DNA of 64,000 bases from Lycocorax pyrrhopterus obiensis. Its lineage: Eukaryota > Chordata > Aves > Passeriformes > Paradisaeidae. Position numbers and translations under genes: made by a program. Below are positions 10,259 to 24,149 of the stretch, in pieces; the first letter of the stretch is position 1, and every line of letters starts with the position of its first letter. Location of the stretch: assembly GCA_014706295.1 (NCBI GenBank), contig JACSVZ010000004.1, positions 89,783,047 through 89,847,046 on the forward strand, given 5' to 3'. The notes below the pieces were generated by a model. The model was not told the DNA's origin. It did not search any database and saw only the letters and a list, made by a program, of their open reading frames with translations.

Positions 10259-13200
10259 TACTTTTGAGGGTACAACACGCACAACTGCATTTACTATTGA
10301 AGAAAAGAGTAAGGAAGTTAGCAATGAAAATGGCTAGCTCTTACTGTGTATATGTCTAAGTTGGCATATTGATTTTATAGCCTTAAAAAGCCAGAAAAAA
10401 ATGCTTATTTCCATCTTGATTATTTTGAGTCATTATATTCACTGCTTGAGGAATTTTTCATACTACTTCTAAGCAATAAATAAATATTGGTTGCATGACT
10501 TTTATTTTAGAGTACTAAAAGAAAATAGCAATCGGTAGTTTATCTAAATAAATATTTTATGTTACTTATTCATGATAAAAATTTCATAGCAATTGCCAAA
10601 GTAGTTTTTTGGCAATCAGATGCTTTCAAAAACAAATTATGTAACTAAATTTTTAACTGCCACTAGAAAATGTATCTATGGGATTTCAATTAAAATAGAA
10701 TATTTTAAATTGTTCATAGTTTTATAATTAAATCTAGTACACAGAAAGCAAAATCAATGCTTAAGTAAAATGCTTTTTCAGAGAACTTTCATTAGTAGTG
10801 GCAAAATGTGGAAGACTGGAAGACCAACACCATATTTTTACTTCTTTATTAGTAGTTTTCAAGAAACTTTCAATATATGCCTACAACCAAGAATTGTGCT
10901 ACAGGATTCTCCAATAAGTTTATAAAAGACACATTACTGTTTCTGATCCCAAAGAAACCAATATGTTAGTATTTGATTATTTCAAATGGCTTCTGTAAAT
11001 TTTGGCTGCCATCAACCTCTCTGCATATACACACACTCTTGTTCCTTCTTTAGATTTCACTCCAAACACAAAACATTCATTTTCTATTCTAGAAAGTATT
11101 TTACATATTCTACATTTGAAATCAAAGGTTCATTTTGTGTAGAGTTTTTGCCTTTACTTAATCTGAGAATAACATCTGACTTTATATTGTCTCATACTGA
11201 ATTATCATAATGATTTTTAGAACATAAATTTATTACTTCTTCAAAGTTTAATTTAAAATGTATTATGATTGACTTCCTTTTGCATATTTAGCATCAAAAT
11301 GATCAGTTACAAAGAGGTCATGGTTATTCTGTCTCATTCATCAAGGACTTCAAGAGATAGATCATTTCTCTACTGTGACTGTCTGAGAATACCTAGCAGA
11401 AGGTCATTTTGTGACAGTATAAGCAGCATAAACTCATTTTATTATTTTCTAAATTGCCTATGTAAAAGACAATCACAATAACACACCTGATGTTTGAATG
11501 CAATTAGTGTGTAAACTGATCATGTCTAGTTATGTGCAAATGTTGAATTAGGTATCAATAGTTGAAATAGATTGAAATAGATTGCCTATTGAAGAGAGAA
11601 GCAAACAAAGGAAAAAAGCAGCAAAACACTTTAAGCAAGGGACTGTCCTGGTTTTGTCAATTAAAAATTAAAAATAAGTAACTAGCAACAATAAGAAGAT
11701 TAAGAATAACACAGGGTTACAAAGCATATCAATAAATTCTTGTGCTGTAAGGGTACTTAAAAGCCTAGTGGTAGGTCTCCAATATTCATTCATATTCTAT
11801 ATCCAAAAAGACTGCAGAAGCAAATTCAGAAGCTTAGTTAATTCAGCTGAATCAATGCAGTGGTTTTAGGCATAAATATTTTCAGTCTTTAGAGAGCAAC
11901 TATGTACGTAGTTGTAGATCAAATGAATCCATGTTTAGGCAAGCCCTAGATACAGAAAATGCACCTTTTTTTACAATTCAAATTCATATTGTACTATTGT
12001 ACTGTTAAGCTAAACGAATATAGAAAGAATAATAACTGATGATGAAAGAAAAAAATTCCAGGTAAAATCTGGTTGGCTTAAATTTTTTAATGCTCCAATT
12101 CTAAAATTCAGCTCTTGCTATCTATCTCATACATTATCATTTTCCAATATGTTTTTATAGTAAGTATTAGCCATATATTGGAGTGATCATCTCAGATTTT
12201 AGCGAAATAATACCGCTTCTTTTTCCAGTCCCAGCCATAATCTATCCAATGGATGTAGAGTCACGCTGGGATTTACAATGAACAAATCTACTAAAGACAA
12301 ACCCTATTTTCTGCCTCAAGCAGGTAGCAATATCTGGGCTTCAACATATTATTCTACACTATTAAGCTGTGGCTTATTCTATTATTGCTTTTGAAACATG
12401 CAGAATGATCATTGTAGAAAGCAGAAAAAAAATGGCTCCTACTGTTTATTCAGTTTTATGTCAGAAAAAGTTGCAGAAACACAAGTGAAGAGGTGAAAAA
12501 CACTAACTGAAGGAGGTTTTCAAGTGCAGTAATCAGCATGAAAGACAGCTAGAAGTTAAGAGCTGGCAAATGAAATACAAACTGCATTAAGATGACAAGA
12601 AAGATTGAAGAAAGTTGAGAAGATGAAAGAAGAAAGAAGACAAACTATATGGGGGATAACGTTGAGTAATACCCAGTTTCTGAAGCTGACTCTTCTGATG
12701 ACATCAGTAGAAGTTTTGTTACAGATCCTGACAGGAGACGGATAGAGCTTTCTTTGTACTAACTATAACCTTGACAATTTTATGCATGGCTCATAACATC
12801 TGCTTCAGTGAACAGCAGCTGGCTAATAACTTGCCAGAATACCAACTGAATTAGAAAGCTGTGAATCACTGAACTCTACCAATTACATGCTCAAAAGATT
12901 CTGTGAACTTCAAAGCTCTGTGTACACAAGTGAGCATTTGTAGGACCGGTTTCCTACAGAAATGAAATGCTAGTAGTGCATTCAGCAGACTACGCCATTA
13001 TTCTCTAGCAAAAATGGTAAATGCGTAACTGTGCACATTGTGTTTGTGATTAGTTTTTGGTGGGTCAGTTTGGGCAAACTACTGGAATATATTTAATTCC
13101 TGTATTTGTTAGACTGGCAATACAACTTTTAATTTGTTGTGAAGTTGTCTAGTGCTTTGGTGGATGTCTACTGGTAATTCACAAAATTAAACAGATTCAC

Positions 13201-16200
13201 AAATAAGTGTGATCTTTTTTGGACTCTTTTACAACTCAAGCCTTTGAAGTAGGTGCTAGAAAGCCTTTGTGAAATATTAAGCAGCAACGTTTTCAATTGG
13301 TTTTGTTTCCAATACAGAATCTTGAGAAACTTGAATACTCAGACTGTTTCTAAACATCTTTCATAGGAGCTTTTGGATTTAGCAGAGTACATAGTTGAAT
13401 TCTTAGGGCTGTAATTTATGACTAAATGGTTGAATTAAGTATCTATATGAGATACAGAAACCCTACTTAGACATTTCTAATGTAGACACCAAAGCATCTA
13501 AAAAAAATAGCTACTTGGTATGAGGAGTGTGATTCAGACACAAAATTTATATGCTTAGACTTCTTATATGACATATGAGAAGGATGAAATGATGAAGAGT
13601 GATTCAGAAAAATTACATGCAAATCATACACCAAAAGCAATCTATCCTCAGAATATTTTTATGCTTTCAAGGCACAATAGCTGTAGGAGGATCTGCTGGA
13701 ACAAAAGTTTGCAATTGGCCCAAAGACACCAATGGACTAGCAAGCAAATACCGAATTCCAATCCTAGCTTTAGAAAGCAGAAAGACATATTTATTCTTCT
13801 CAGGTGACTGTTTTAATCACTTGACTACAAATTATTTCAAAAAGGCTCCAGTCTTGAGCAGAGATGGAGAATCACCCTTCAGGCAAGATGTAATTATTAA
13901 TAATCCAAATAAAGCAAATGAAATGTAGACTGACTGATTAAGCAGTCAGTGCACTGAACTCTGGGATGAGCATGTGAAGACTCGTATGCAAGAGACTGGA
14001 TCAGATATGACACACCTTGAATTAAGAAGGGAGTTGAACTCAAACACTTTTTCATTCCTGTTTTAGTCAAGTCACTCTTATGGAATGTAGGAATACTGGC
14101 CGCTCACCTTTTCTGTTTATGCTTTTGAGCTAAACTGAAAAAACCTTCTGTGCTAGTTTAAAGTTCGAAATCAACTCAACCTCTTGGAAAAATGTTGACT
14201 TCTCTCCGAATATGATCATCCTTGCACAGGTACTGATTTACAGGAGAAAATAAGGAAATTATAACCTGCTCATTTCCAGTCACAAACAGATATTGTTGTA
14301 CAATGCTTTATCTAGTAAGGTTAGGGTTACTTCCATTCCCCAGGAATTCAGAGATGGGGGGGTTTATGGGGGTGTGGGGAGGTGCTGCCATTAAGTAGTC
14401 AACTGGAGAATTTCTAGCTTTTAATATCACAAAATGATGCCTATGCAAAAGCACAACTCAGAATAAAAAAAGTCTGGACCTTATCTGCCCAACTCTATCT
14501 GATGCTGGAATAAGAAAGCAGAACAGGTTATACGGAAGATTTGCCCAAATTATCAGGACTGCATCTGCCAAACTATAATTGGGCACTATAATACTCAGGA
14601 CAGTAAAGTCCAGAGGCACTTTTATATCCTTTTAAATTATTTGGGGTAGGAAGCCAGAAGAGGATAGTACCCCAGGTAATGCCCAACTGGTTTCATATGC
14701 AGAGGAGGTCACAGAGATTGGTCTGGGGTTGCTTTGGATGAATGAGGCTGTTGACTTTTTACAACGACAATCAAAGTTAAAAAGCAATAAATGGATAAAG
14801 AGTGGGAAGACACTCATGAGTGTCCAACAGCCTGCAGAATATTGTTTATGTTGTAGAACATAAGTCTTTGTCTAGAAATCACTATCCAGCCACTATATCC
14901 GTGAATGTTAGATTTTATGTCACTGAGTGGTACTGCCTGGTCTCTCACCCACTCCACCCTAATTTCACCATGACAATCACAGTTGCATGATGTGTCTCAT
15001 CATGTTCTGAGAGCACCAGAGTGTCATTTGTTTCTGGAAAAATGATATTTTATTTTCCAAAGTACTTAAATGCTGTGAGAATGAACACATGAATATTTGC
15101 TTGTCAGGTAAGGATCAGTAATGCTCTGTGAATGAAAAAGAATCGTGCACAAGTGCGCGTACACAAGCATGCAGAAGATTTTTTTTTTTTACTTATAATT
15201 TTATGTACATATTTTAAGCCTTGCAAATTGAATAGTATTTTTATCTTTTTTCCTTTTTTTTTTCCCCAGAAGACTTTTGCACAAATAGGAATAGTTTTTT
15301 GGGAGTATTTCAAATTTATTGAACTTAAAATCCAGTAATTTGAAAGTTATTATGTTTTAAAAATTAAAAATGTCTTAAGTCTGTTAAGGGCCAATTACTA
15401 CCACTAGCAATTTAACAGAATATGTTCCTGAAAGGTGAGAATGGCCTTTCTTGATTGAATAACTCATGGTTATTCCTCTGCCAGTGGGATGAGGAATGCT
15501 TTATGTGATGCAGCTGTTGAACATCAGAGAACAGTAAATTACTCTAACTACTCTATTTGCCAGAGAGTCCTAGGGGTTTCTTTTAATATGTTTTCTTTTT
15601 TAAAAAAATAAAGAATTATTGTACAAACTGGCTGTGGCTGGAAATCTCCTGTTAACAGCCTTAGAAAATGGAAGCTTCTGACACAGAATAGCTGGTATTA
15701 ATACAAGTGTATTCACTATAACTGTGTCTAAGCCAAGTCAAGGAAGGAGAAAGAGTTATTTAAATTCTGTCTCTGTTCATTTCTTGGCTGTTTTTTCAAT
15801 GCTGTTAATTTGAAAACTAATAAGTCTGGATAGAAAATGTGCTAGTACTACAAGAAACTTTTACAGAGACAGCCCTTTTAACGACAGGACTTTTAATTGC
15901 TGTTAGTGAGCCAGGCTGGAATTACTATCATTGAGACAAAATTTCCTTTAAATATTAACACGATTTAAAATAATTTGGTCTCTGAAACAAAGACCCCAAA
16001 TCTATCCTTAAAGAAACAGTTGGAAGCAGTATAATGAGACGATATACATAAATAAAGAATTTGAGTAGAACCAAAGTGTCCAATAACATGATTCAGTCCT
16101 TTCTTTTCACCCTGTCCTTTCCCCCTCTGCATTTAGTCTTACATGTGCTTCTGCTACTCAGATAGCACTTTACTTGGTACAAATTTGAATGAACCCTTTA

Positions 16201-16915
16201 AAAATTCCTTCACACTAACTTTCTGCACAATTCCAGAAACACAATGCTTGAACAGACTATTTACTGCCTTAAGAAGGCACAGGAATTAGGAGGAATAATT
16301 CCTACATGCTCTGAGGATCCTGTTTTCTGATTGTCCATGACTCCCTCTCATAGGATCTGGTACCTTTCAAATAAAGCCATATTCATGTGTTTTTAAGAAC
16401 AGTGGCGATGACACTAACCTCAAACAGAGGAGCCTTATCTAGAGGTTACAGAATCCTCTCAGAAATGTGTAGATGTGGACTAAATTCTCTCCTCAGACTC
16501 AGGAGGGTTAAAAGCTGTTTAGAAAATTAAAATTCTATGTAGAATTTCCTTAAATGTTTTGGATTCCTATCAGTAATTACAAAACAAATTGATTTTGTAG
16601 TAGTTTTATGACTAAATATTTGTGTATTTCATCATCATGATAGTATTTATTTTTCTTGTAACTTTTTCCCACCTCTTTTTTTATCATGTTCCTTTAGGTG
16701 GAAAGAAATAATTTCCAAAAATCTTGAAATGGTAGATTTTTCACTTTAAAAAGATTACCGAAAGTGGGAATTTCAAAGGAGACTAAATTACCAGCTTCAG
16801 TAACTTTCAATGAAAGTTTTACTTTGTCCCTTAGGTACTTTTAAAAATCCTGTCTCTCATAATAATTTAAACACTTGCATTAAAGTGGTAGGCTTTTAGA
16901 AGCAGTGAATAAAAA
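10259..16915. other. Long AT-rich stretch, no gene recognised
   Basis: No recognised repeat or gene over more than 6 kb. The frame at 13599-13928 (109 codons, plus) is the longest here and matches no family I know. A long pyrimidine run followed by ccccag at 15238-15270 looks like a splice acceptor, but no donor pairs convincingly with it. A G-rich patch lies at 14355-14385. The stretch may hold old repeats too diverged to name. Confidence 0.5.
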
Positions 16916-16943
16916 GAGTTTCCACTGACTTCAGTGGAAACTC
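16916..16943. repeat. Perfect 13-bp inverted repeat with 2-bp spacer
   Basis: Arms GAGTTTCCACTGA (16916-16928) and TCAGTGGAAACTC (16931-16943) are exact reverse complements around the dinucleotide CT. The core ACTGACTTCAGTGG resembles a motif often found in ancient amniote interspersed repeats, so this may be the relic of one rather than a regulatory site. Confidence 0.8.
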
Positions 16944-17839
16944 ATTACCTTGGAAAGTAAGGCCATTTTTTAATCAAAGTGTTGGAATTCCAGCACTCAG
17001 ATCTGGAGATCTAAAAGTTGAGGACTGAGAAATTTAAGTAACCTGTGAATTCAGAAAAAAAACCCACCATGAATAAATAAAAAATTTTAAAGTTACTCTT
17101 GAAAACATTCCCCAGTGTGGTCTGTAATGAGCACACAAGGGTTTGTCACATGCTTTTTATGGGGCAAAATATGAAAGAACAAGTATCGTGGAGTTATTCT
17201 GAAAGCGCTGTGCCAGTCTTATGCCTAAAAGTTGGTGCTATTGATAGGAAGTGAATAATGGGGGTGGAGTAGAAGTGAGAATGTCCCATTAAGTAATTTT
17301 ATCTTGATTTTCTCAGGAACTGAAACTTATGTGAGCATGTTATCTTGTCTAGTTGTGCATATTCAATATTTTTTTTTTCCACATAATTTACCAAGTTCAG
17401 CTACATTTTTTGGGCAAATTGTCAGGCTTCTATGATTCATGAAAATATGCAGCCTAATGAAGGAGACTGACTGCATCATTGTTCCTATTTAGGTAAAATA
17501 TGTCTCATGCAAGGAGGAGGAAGAAATCTGACAAATATGCTCACACTAGAATAATTTAAAGCCAAAATCCTACCTTACTATACACAGTAGTCAGTTACCA
17601 TGACTGAAAAGTAGAATCACCTGTGAATTTCAAATCGGAGTTTTATGATCTCATATAATTAACGGGGAAAATCACTCCGTTTAATCCATTAAAGAGAAGG
17701 CTTTACTTAATAAAGATGGCTACCGACATGTCAGCCTGAGAAACACTAGATTGTTTAGTGAACAAGACCTTAAAACTAGCACATGGAGACACTTAACAGT
17801 AGCACAGCCAAATACACTGATACAGACTCTGCTAGAGAA
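16944..17839. other. AT-rich stretch, no gene recognised
   Basis: No repeat family or protein-like frame is recognised. A T-run lies at 17371-17379. The composition becomes GC-richer near 17820, where the LTR is thought to begin. Confidence 0.45.
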
Positions 17840-18547
17840 GGTCCTGCGCAGACATGCCAAGGGGGGCACAGGTGCATCCCCCCTGCTCTCTCTGGCAGCT
17901 AGCTGCAGACAATTGAACTATTCAGACTTTCAGACATCGCCCCACACAGCCACTAGCTCATTCCCCCCTGATAGAATGAGGAGAGAGAACTCAAAGTTGG
18001 GTAAATGTGAGAAAACTTGTGGGTTGAGATAAAACCAGTTTAAATGGTAAAGCAATTAAAAGCAAACAAATGGAACATTTTAAAAGGTATGGCTGCCCAT
18101 GCAAGCAAAACAAAACAAGGAATTCTTTCAACACTTCCCATGGGCAGGCAGCTGTTCAGACATCTCTAGGAAAGCTGTCACTCTATCACTCATAACAGTG
18201 GCTTGGAAAGACCAACAGCATGACTCCAAATGTCCTTTGCTTCCTTTTCCTTCCCCCAGTTTTATATGCTGACCATGATGCCATATAGTGTAGGATATCC
18301 CTTTGATCAGTTAGGGTCAGCTTTTCTGGCTGTGTCCCCTCCAAACTCCTTGTGTTCCCTCCCACCAACCTTCTGACTGGTTGGGTGGTGTGAGGAACAT
18401 AAAAGGCCTTGGCTCTGTGCAAGGCCTGCTCAGCAATAACCAAGATAACTTTGGGTTATCAACACTGTTTTCAGCACAAATCCAAATCACGGCCCCATAC
18501 CAGGTACTATGAAGGAAATTAACTCTATCCCAGCCAAAACTATCACA
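17840..18547 (-). mobile_element. LTR of an endogenous retrovirus, minus strand
   Basis: On the minus strand the element begins TGTGATAG at 18547 and continues 'ttttggctgggatagagtta', the hallmark start of a common neoavian LTR family. Further blocks are 'gtgttgataac', a TATA-like ATATAAAA (complement of 18260-18267), 'ctgcctgcccatgggaagtg', 'ttccttgttttgttttgctt' and 'atctcaacccacaagttttc'. The 3' end is less certain. It is placed near 17840 because the sequence down to about there has the pyrimidine-rich character of the family, but no clean terminal CA was found. No provirus interior is recognised on either side. Frames inside it (18186-18586, minus) are not genes. Confidence 0.8.
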
Positions 18548-21470
18548 CCCATTGAGCTCATGACTTCTCAGTCCAATTGCTGGCACTCAGATTTGTCACC
18601 TTACTCACCTGCTAGTCTGGCTTCACATTTGTGCTCGCACAGAGGCTCTGAGTAGCGAGCACACTCACACGGGCAACGTTATATACAGTACTGATTCAGA
18701 CTGTAGGACAGACTGCAGTGATCAAGCACAAGGCGCAGTCAGACGAAAGCACACTGACCAGCCACCTGTTCACATGCAGCTCGGTCTCTCTATCCTCTTC
18801 TTCCTTTGTTTTTCAACATTTTGTTTTCCCCAATCCATCTTTTACTGCCTTGGGTGTTCCAGCCCAACCATAACTCTTGCACATTTCTGCCAGATCTTTG
18901 AGTTTAACTTGGTTTGCTTGATTTAGTCAGGCAGCCTAATGAACTGCAGCCACCATAGGCATACCTGGTATGCTCCTACCCTCAGGAACGAAATGAACCT
19001 GAAAACCTACCCTTATGTCTTACCCACCAAGGACAAAACTAGTACAAAAATAGAACTTCCGTTGTAGATTCCACATCAGTCATGAGTGGATGTCTAAAAA
19101 GCTGAGAAGCTGGTGCAAAGATGATAGTCCTTATTTCCCTTCATAAGACAGCATTAAAAGGCAGTTAAGAATGCATTCAGCTTTTTCCTAATTTCACTTT
19201 ATATTTAAGCAATTTCTGCATTTCTTTCAAGGACAATATCTGATTGCTTTCCTAGCCATTTACAATTTGAGCAATGGTTAGCAGGAAGTCAGATGGCCTA
19301 ATTAGAAGAATTTTGAACGAGAATGTGGCCCAGACATTGACAAAGTTTTTGCAAACAATCTAGAGCATTCATTTACTAATAACATATTTTCTTATGCATA
19401 ATTTGTCTAAAAGAAATATTATCAGCACTTCAGCTATAAATTCATATTTAAAGCACATTTTATGATTTACTATCATGTCATACAATACACCCCTAATAAA
19501 CAAATATTACTTTTATGATCCAGTTCTATTGTGAAATAACAAAATTTTTTAAATACATCTATCCTTTTCTGTTATGTTAAATAGAACACAACAATACCTA
19601 GAGAAACTGAGGGCTGAAATAGGTTCTCAAAAAAGCAAAGTATGCATAGTTATCACCTGGCCTGGTAATAAAAAATACAACCAGTGTATGCCACAGAGTG
19701 AGTGGTAAGTGTGGGACAATTTCTACCTTCTTTGAACAACATCCACTAAATGATTTATGCATGCCAAAGAACTGGGAAATGCATTCAGGCTGAAGGATTG
19801 TTTTTTAAGGCTACATAAACTCATGGAGCCTTGCAAAGCAAAGCTGTGTTCCCCCATGGATGTATTCACAGTGCTGGGCAGGACAGCATAGACTGAAAAA
19901 ATAATAAATACACAGCTGCCCTCAGTTGTAGACCCTGAGGATGAAGGGGTTAAGCCTTCAGAAAACCCAATCTTCAATGGCTTTAGGCTTCCACTGCTGC
20001 TACAGGTCTATATACTCAAGTGTAGACAAGGATTTGCCATTTCTTCAGCGTGCTGTCATAATTATACCAAAATTGCCACTGTATACATAACCTTTTCCTT
20101 CAACCTTGTGGAGCAGTTTATGTTAGAGCTTTGTAACCATCACTACCATCCAGGAAGAGGGGTAATTCTATTAAAAAGTCATGCTTAATTTTGTCATTAT
20201 GTAAACCCAATGTAATGCATTTTTAAACGTATTGAATGAATAAAACATGCCCTCTGTTTAAATGAGGAATACTCTGTAGCAAAGCTTTCGGGAAAGCAGT
20301 AGTTAGAAAATTTAACAATATTTCTTTTCACCTTCATATAAGTATTGATATATTCAAATGATAACATCTTGTAAATAAGTTATTCCAGGATGAGACTGTC
20401 AAGAAAGTACAGGGAAATTTCAGTTCTTTTGACAAACTGAATAAACACTTGATATGTTTTATTCTTTAATTCAATCACTTTATCAGAAAGACTGCTTAAC
20501 AAAGTGGTAATCAATATATTGCAGATTTTGAAAATGAATCTTTCAAAGGAGCATGTCTTCCCAGTGATCAATCAGAAAGCTAGACCAGGATGAGAAAGCA
20601 TTTCTCCCATTCCTCAGTGTCATAGCCTACCAATCATTAGTTTAGTACATCACAAAAAAAAAAAAAATCCTTGTGGTGCTCAGATGTACTTTTTTTCCTA
20701 GGAAAAAATTTAACATACTAATGCAAAATATCATTTAAAGGGGGCTTCTTGGAGTGAAACATGCATAACTTTTTATCTGAAGAAAGACAACCTATTTTAG
20801 GCACTTTGCAGCCCCTTTAGCCTTAGATCACCTTAATATATGTTTATTGTGACAGAAAAACAGGCCAGGCTTAGACATAAAGGAAAATAGCCAACAGAGA
20901 TTGATTGTTTCACCCAAGTTACATGCAAAACAGATTAATCATATTGTAGTAGTCTGAAGTTATTTAAAACTTTTTATGGTGTCATCTAATCTGGTTCAGA
21001 ACAATTTCAGGTGTCAGCAACAAGCTATATATACTTTTCAGGCATTTGTATCATGTATTTTTTGAAAGTTTTAGGTTCATATATTTTACTTTATTAGAAT
21101 TGAAATTATCTTCATGATTATTTTTAAAATCTGATATAGTAAGAGAGAAATTTCTCATCAAAGGTATCAAAAATCTGTGGGAGGGAAGAGTTGCTTACTA
21201 GCCCATTAAATGCAGGAAATAATTCCTAATGAAAGAGTTTTATTTATGTATCCCTGAATTTAGCTAAGACTGTGAGTATCTCTCCACATGCTGAAAAGAT
21301 TCAGAAAGTCACTATACATTTTACAACAGCCTAATTAATTCCCTAGCAAGATCTTAGGAACTACATGGAATAAAACATGTTAAATATGTTTTAGACATGG
21401 TGGTCTGAAACTACCAAGCTGTAGGTTTTTTTCCTCATTAAAAAATACTGTATTTGTACTATTTTGACAT
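18548..21470. other. Spacer, first part relatively CpG-rich, no gene recognised
   Basis: 18600-18830 has more CpG than its surroundings (for example 'gtagcgagcacactcacacg' and 'aggcgcagtcagacgaaagc') and directly adjoins the 5' end of the minus-strand LTR. I do not recognise it as retroviral interior. The rest is AT-rich, with a 14-base A run at 20654-20667. The frame at 19723-19977 resembles nothing known. Confidence 0.45.
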
Positions 21471-22478
21471 TGCAGGGTTGAAGTGGGTTTGTACAGCCAG
21501 GTTTTGGTAGTGGAGGCAGCTACAGGTGTGGCTTCTGTGAGAAGCTGCCAGAAGCTTCCTCCATGTCCAGCACAGCCAATGCCAGACAGCTCCAGGATGG
21601 ATGTGCCCCTGGCCAAGGCTGGGTCGACTAAAAATGGTGATAACACCTCTGTGATAACAAGATGAAGGAGAAGGAGGAAAATAAAAACTTATTGCACTTA
21701 CATAATTGTGGCCAGAGAGAAGCAGGCTGAGAACACCTGAGAGAACAGCCCTGCAGACACCAAGGTCAGTGCAGAAGGAGAGGGAAGAGGTGCTCCAGGT
21801 GCTGGAGCTCAGATTCCCCTGCAGCATATGGTGAGGCAGCTGTGCCCCTGCAGTACATGGAGGTCAGTGGGGATGCAGAGATCCACCTGCAGCCCATGGA
21901 GGAGACCCACGCTGGAGCAGGTGGATGCCTGAGAGGAGATTGTGACTGCATGGGAGGTCTTTGGAGAGAGGAGCCCATACTGGAGCAGCCTGTCCTTGAA
22001 CCCTGTGGAAGTGTGACCTACACTGTAGTAGTTTGTGAAGATGGACTCACATTGGAGAAGTTCATGGAGAACTATCTCCTGTAGGAGGGACTAAGTTGGA
22101 GCAGGGGAAGGACACCTCTCTCTGAGCAGCAACAGAAATAACCTGTGATGAACTGACCATAACCCCCATTCCCATCTCCCTGCACTGCTGGGGGAGGAGG
22201 TAGAGCTGGGAAGGAGGCAGGGGTGGGACAAAGGTGTTCTTAAGGTCTTATTTTACTTGTCATTATCCTGCTCTGATTTTGTTAGTAATAAATTCAATTA
22301 ATATCCCTAATTCTAGCCTGGTTTGCCTGTGACATTATTTGGTGAGTGATCTCTCCCAGTTCTTATCTCAACTCATGAATCATTCACTATATTTTTCTCT
22401 CCCCCGTCCAGCTGTGGAGGAGAGTGATAGGGAGGCCTTGCTGGGTGTCTGGCACCTAGCCAGAGTCAACCCACTACA
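21471..22478 (+). mobile_element. About 1-kb endogenous-retrovirus LTR, second family, plus strand
   Basis: Recognised from its ordered blocks: 'gtgggtttgtacagccaggt', 'gtggcttctgtgagaagctg', 'acaccaaggtcagtgcagaa', a GC-rich part with repeated 'cctgcag..catgg' and 'ctggagcag' units (21818-22100), 'taacctgtgatgaactgacc', a polyadenylation signal AATAAA at 22287-22292, 'ggtgagtgatctctcccagt', 'gaggagagtgatagggaggc' and a terminal 'gagtcaacccactaca'. The start at TG (21471) and end at CA (22478) are consistent with an LTR, but no clear target duplication is seen. This LTR is widespread in neoavian genomes. No coding interior is next to it, so it is a solo LTR. The 80-codon frame at 21842-22084 lies inside it. 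Confidence 0.8.
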
Positions 22479-24149
22479 AGGCATTTTTTTGCCTTCAACG
22501 GCAGGGTTCAATTTTAACTACAAATTACCTTGCAAAGTTGTTTCTTCTATTACGATGACTTTTTCACAACTATATTTTAGCTTGCCACCTTTTTTTGTGT
22601 AATTTACCGACTTCAGGCCCTCAGTTAATAAAAATTTCATTAACGTTTGAATGAAATCAACTGATATCCTCAACTCATGTTTCACTTGTCAAGTAAAATT
22701 CCAGAAGCTTTAATGAGTAAAAAGGATATGGTTTCCTGATTTGGAAACTATTGCAAAATCAGTTCTGAAATTTAGAAAATAAACTTTTTATAATGGTGGG
22801 TCTGATTTAGCTTTACAGACAGAGCCAGTTATGAACAATGTCTGCCTTTGAGATAAGAAACTGACTATAATGCACATATATAATTAATAATTTATAGTAT
22901 CTATAATGAAAAGGCTTCGTCAGTCCTCAGGTCGGCTCCCTCAGTGCTTTCTTCTAACCGTGCTGTTAACAACACCTAAATGCAGGGTCAGAGAATTTCA
23001 GCTATACAACAATAATATCAGAATCTGTTTCTGACTGATCCTTATCACACCTGGATTCTTGTTAGGGAAGTGAGAATTTCTTTAAACTTCTAGTTTGAAA
23101 TAAAAATGGTCTATTGACGTCAACTTGATTAAAACATTATAGATGAAATAATAACAGTATCTTATGAAGTTTCACTGAGATATTAGAATAATATATAATA
23201 CTATTTATAAATAAATCACCAAAAGTATATCATGTCTGGAGGCAATAGTCTTTCTACCCTATTAAGAATTCTAATCTACTGAGCCATATACTCAATAATT
23301 AATTATTTAGCCTTGCTCTGACTTGAAAGAATCCATCCACTCTGATGTTGCATTCACACCCATCTTTTTCTATCATTCTACCTTTCCAACATTTCTATAA
23401 TAAGAACTATTTTTCATGAGAAGTCAATTTTCACACAAATATGATCTATTTTTGCATTTGAAGCCAGGACAATATTATATGCAACAAGTAATCATCAGAG
23501 CTCAGTTCTGCATTCTAGTAATCATGTGTCTCCAGAGGCACCAAAATACTTGTCAACTATGCTACTAAATTAGGTCACGTAATGTTAAAAACATCAAAGC
23601 TGGTCTTGTATCCCCCAAAAATAATTCCTAAGAAACTCATGTTATGATTCTGTATAATTATAGCTTAAAAACATACCCAGAAATCTGTCATTTTTTCCTC
23701 TGGGATGCCTTCAGGCCTTTGCAATGATCTCTTGATCTTGAAGTTGCTACAATTTATATGAAGACAAAAAGATTCAACAGATTTACTATAAAATTATACA
23801 AGCACCCTTTTCTCTTTTTCATTGTTTCAGGGCAACTTATGAATTCAGAATTTAGAAGGACTATTGTTAACATATTAAAGTAATCTGACTCACAGGAATG
23901 ATCAAGATATCTATTTCAGCATTTCTTCCACAGATACAATTCAATTTTCTCTGACTTCCATGATTTTTCATAACTTCTCATTTTATCAGTTTCTTTCAAT
24001 ATTGTGTAACTGATCTGAAATTACAAAATAGCCACTTCAAGCACAGTTACATTACTGTCTCATAACATTGAACTTTTTCTGCTTTCAATTTTTTTCCCCC
24101 CAAATTAAGCCAAGCATCCTGCCCCCTCCCTGCCTCCTTCCCCCCCATG
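22479..24149. other. AT-rich stretch, no gene recognised
   Basis: Unique-looking, AT-rich, with no protein-like frame. A C-rich patch at 24095-24147 immediately precedes the CR1 3' end. Confidence 0.5.

Noticed and set aside
21842..22084. 80-codon plus-strand frame that looks protein-like
   Set aside because: It is produced by the repeated GC-rich units of the LTR at 21471-22478.
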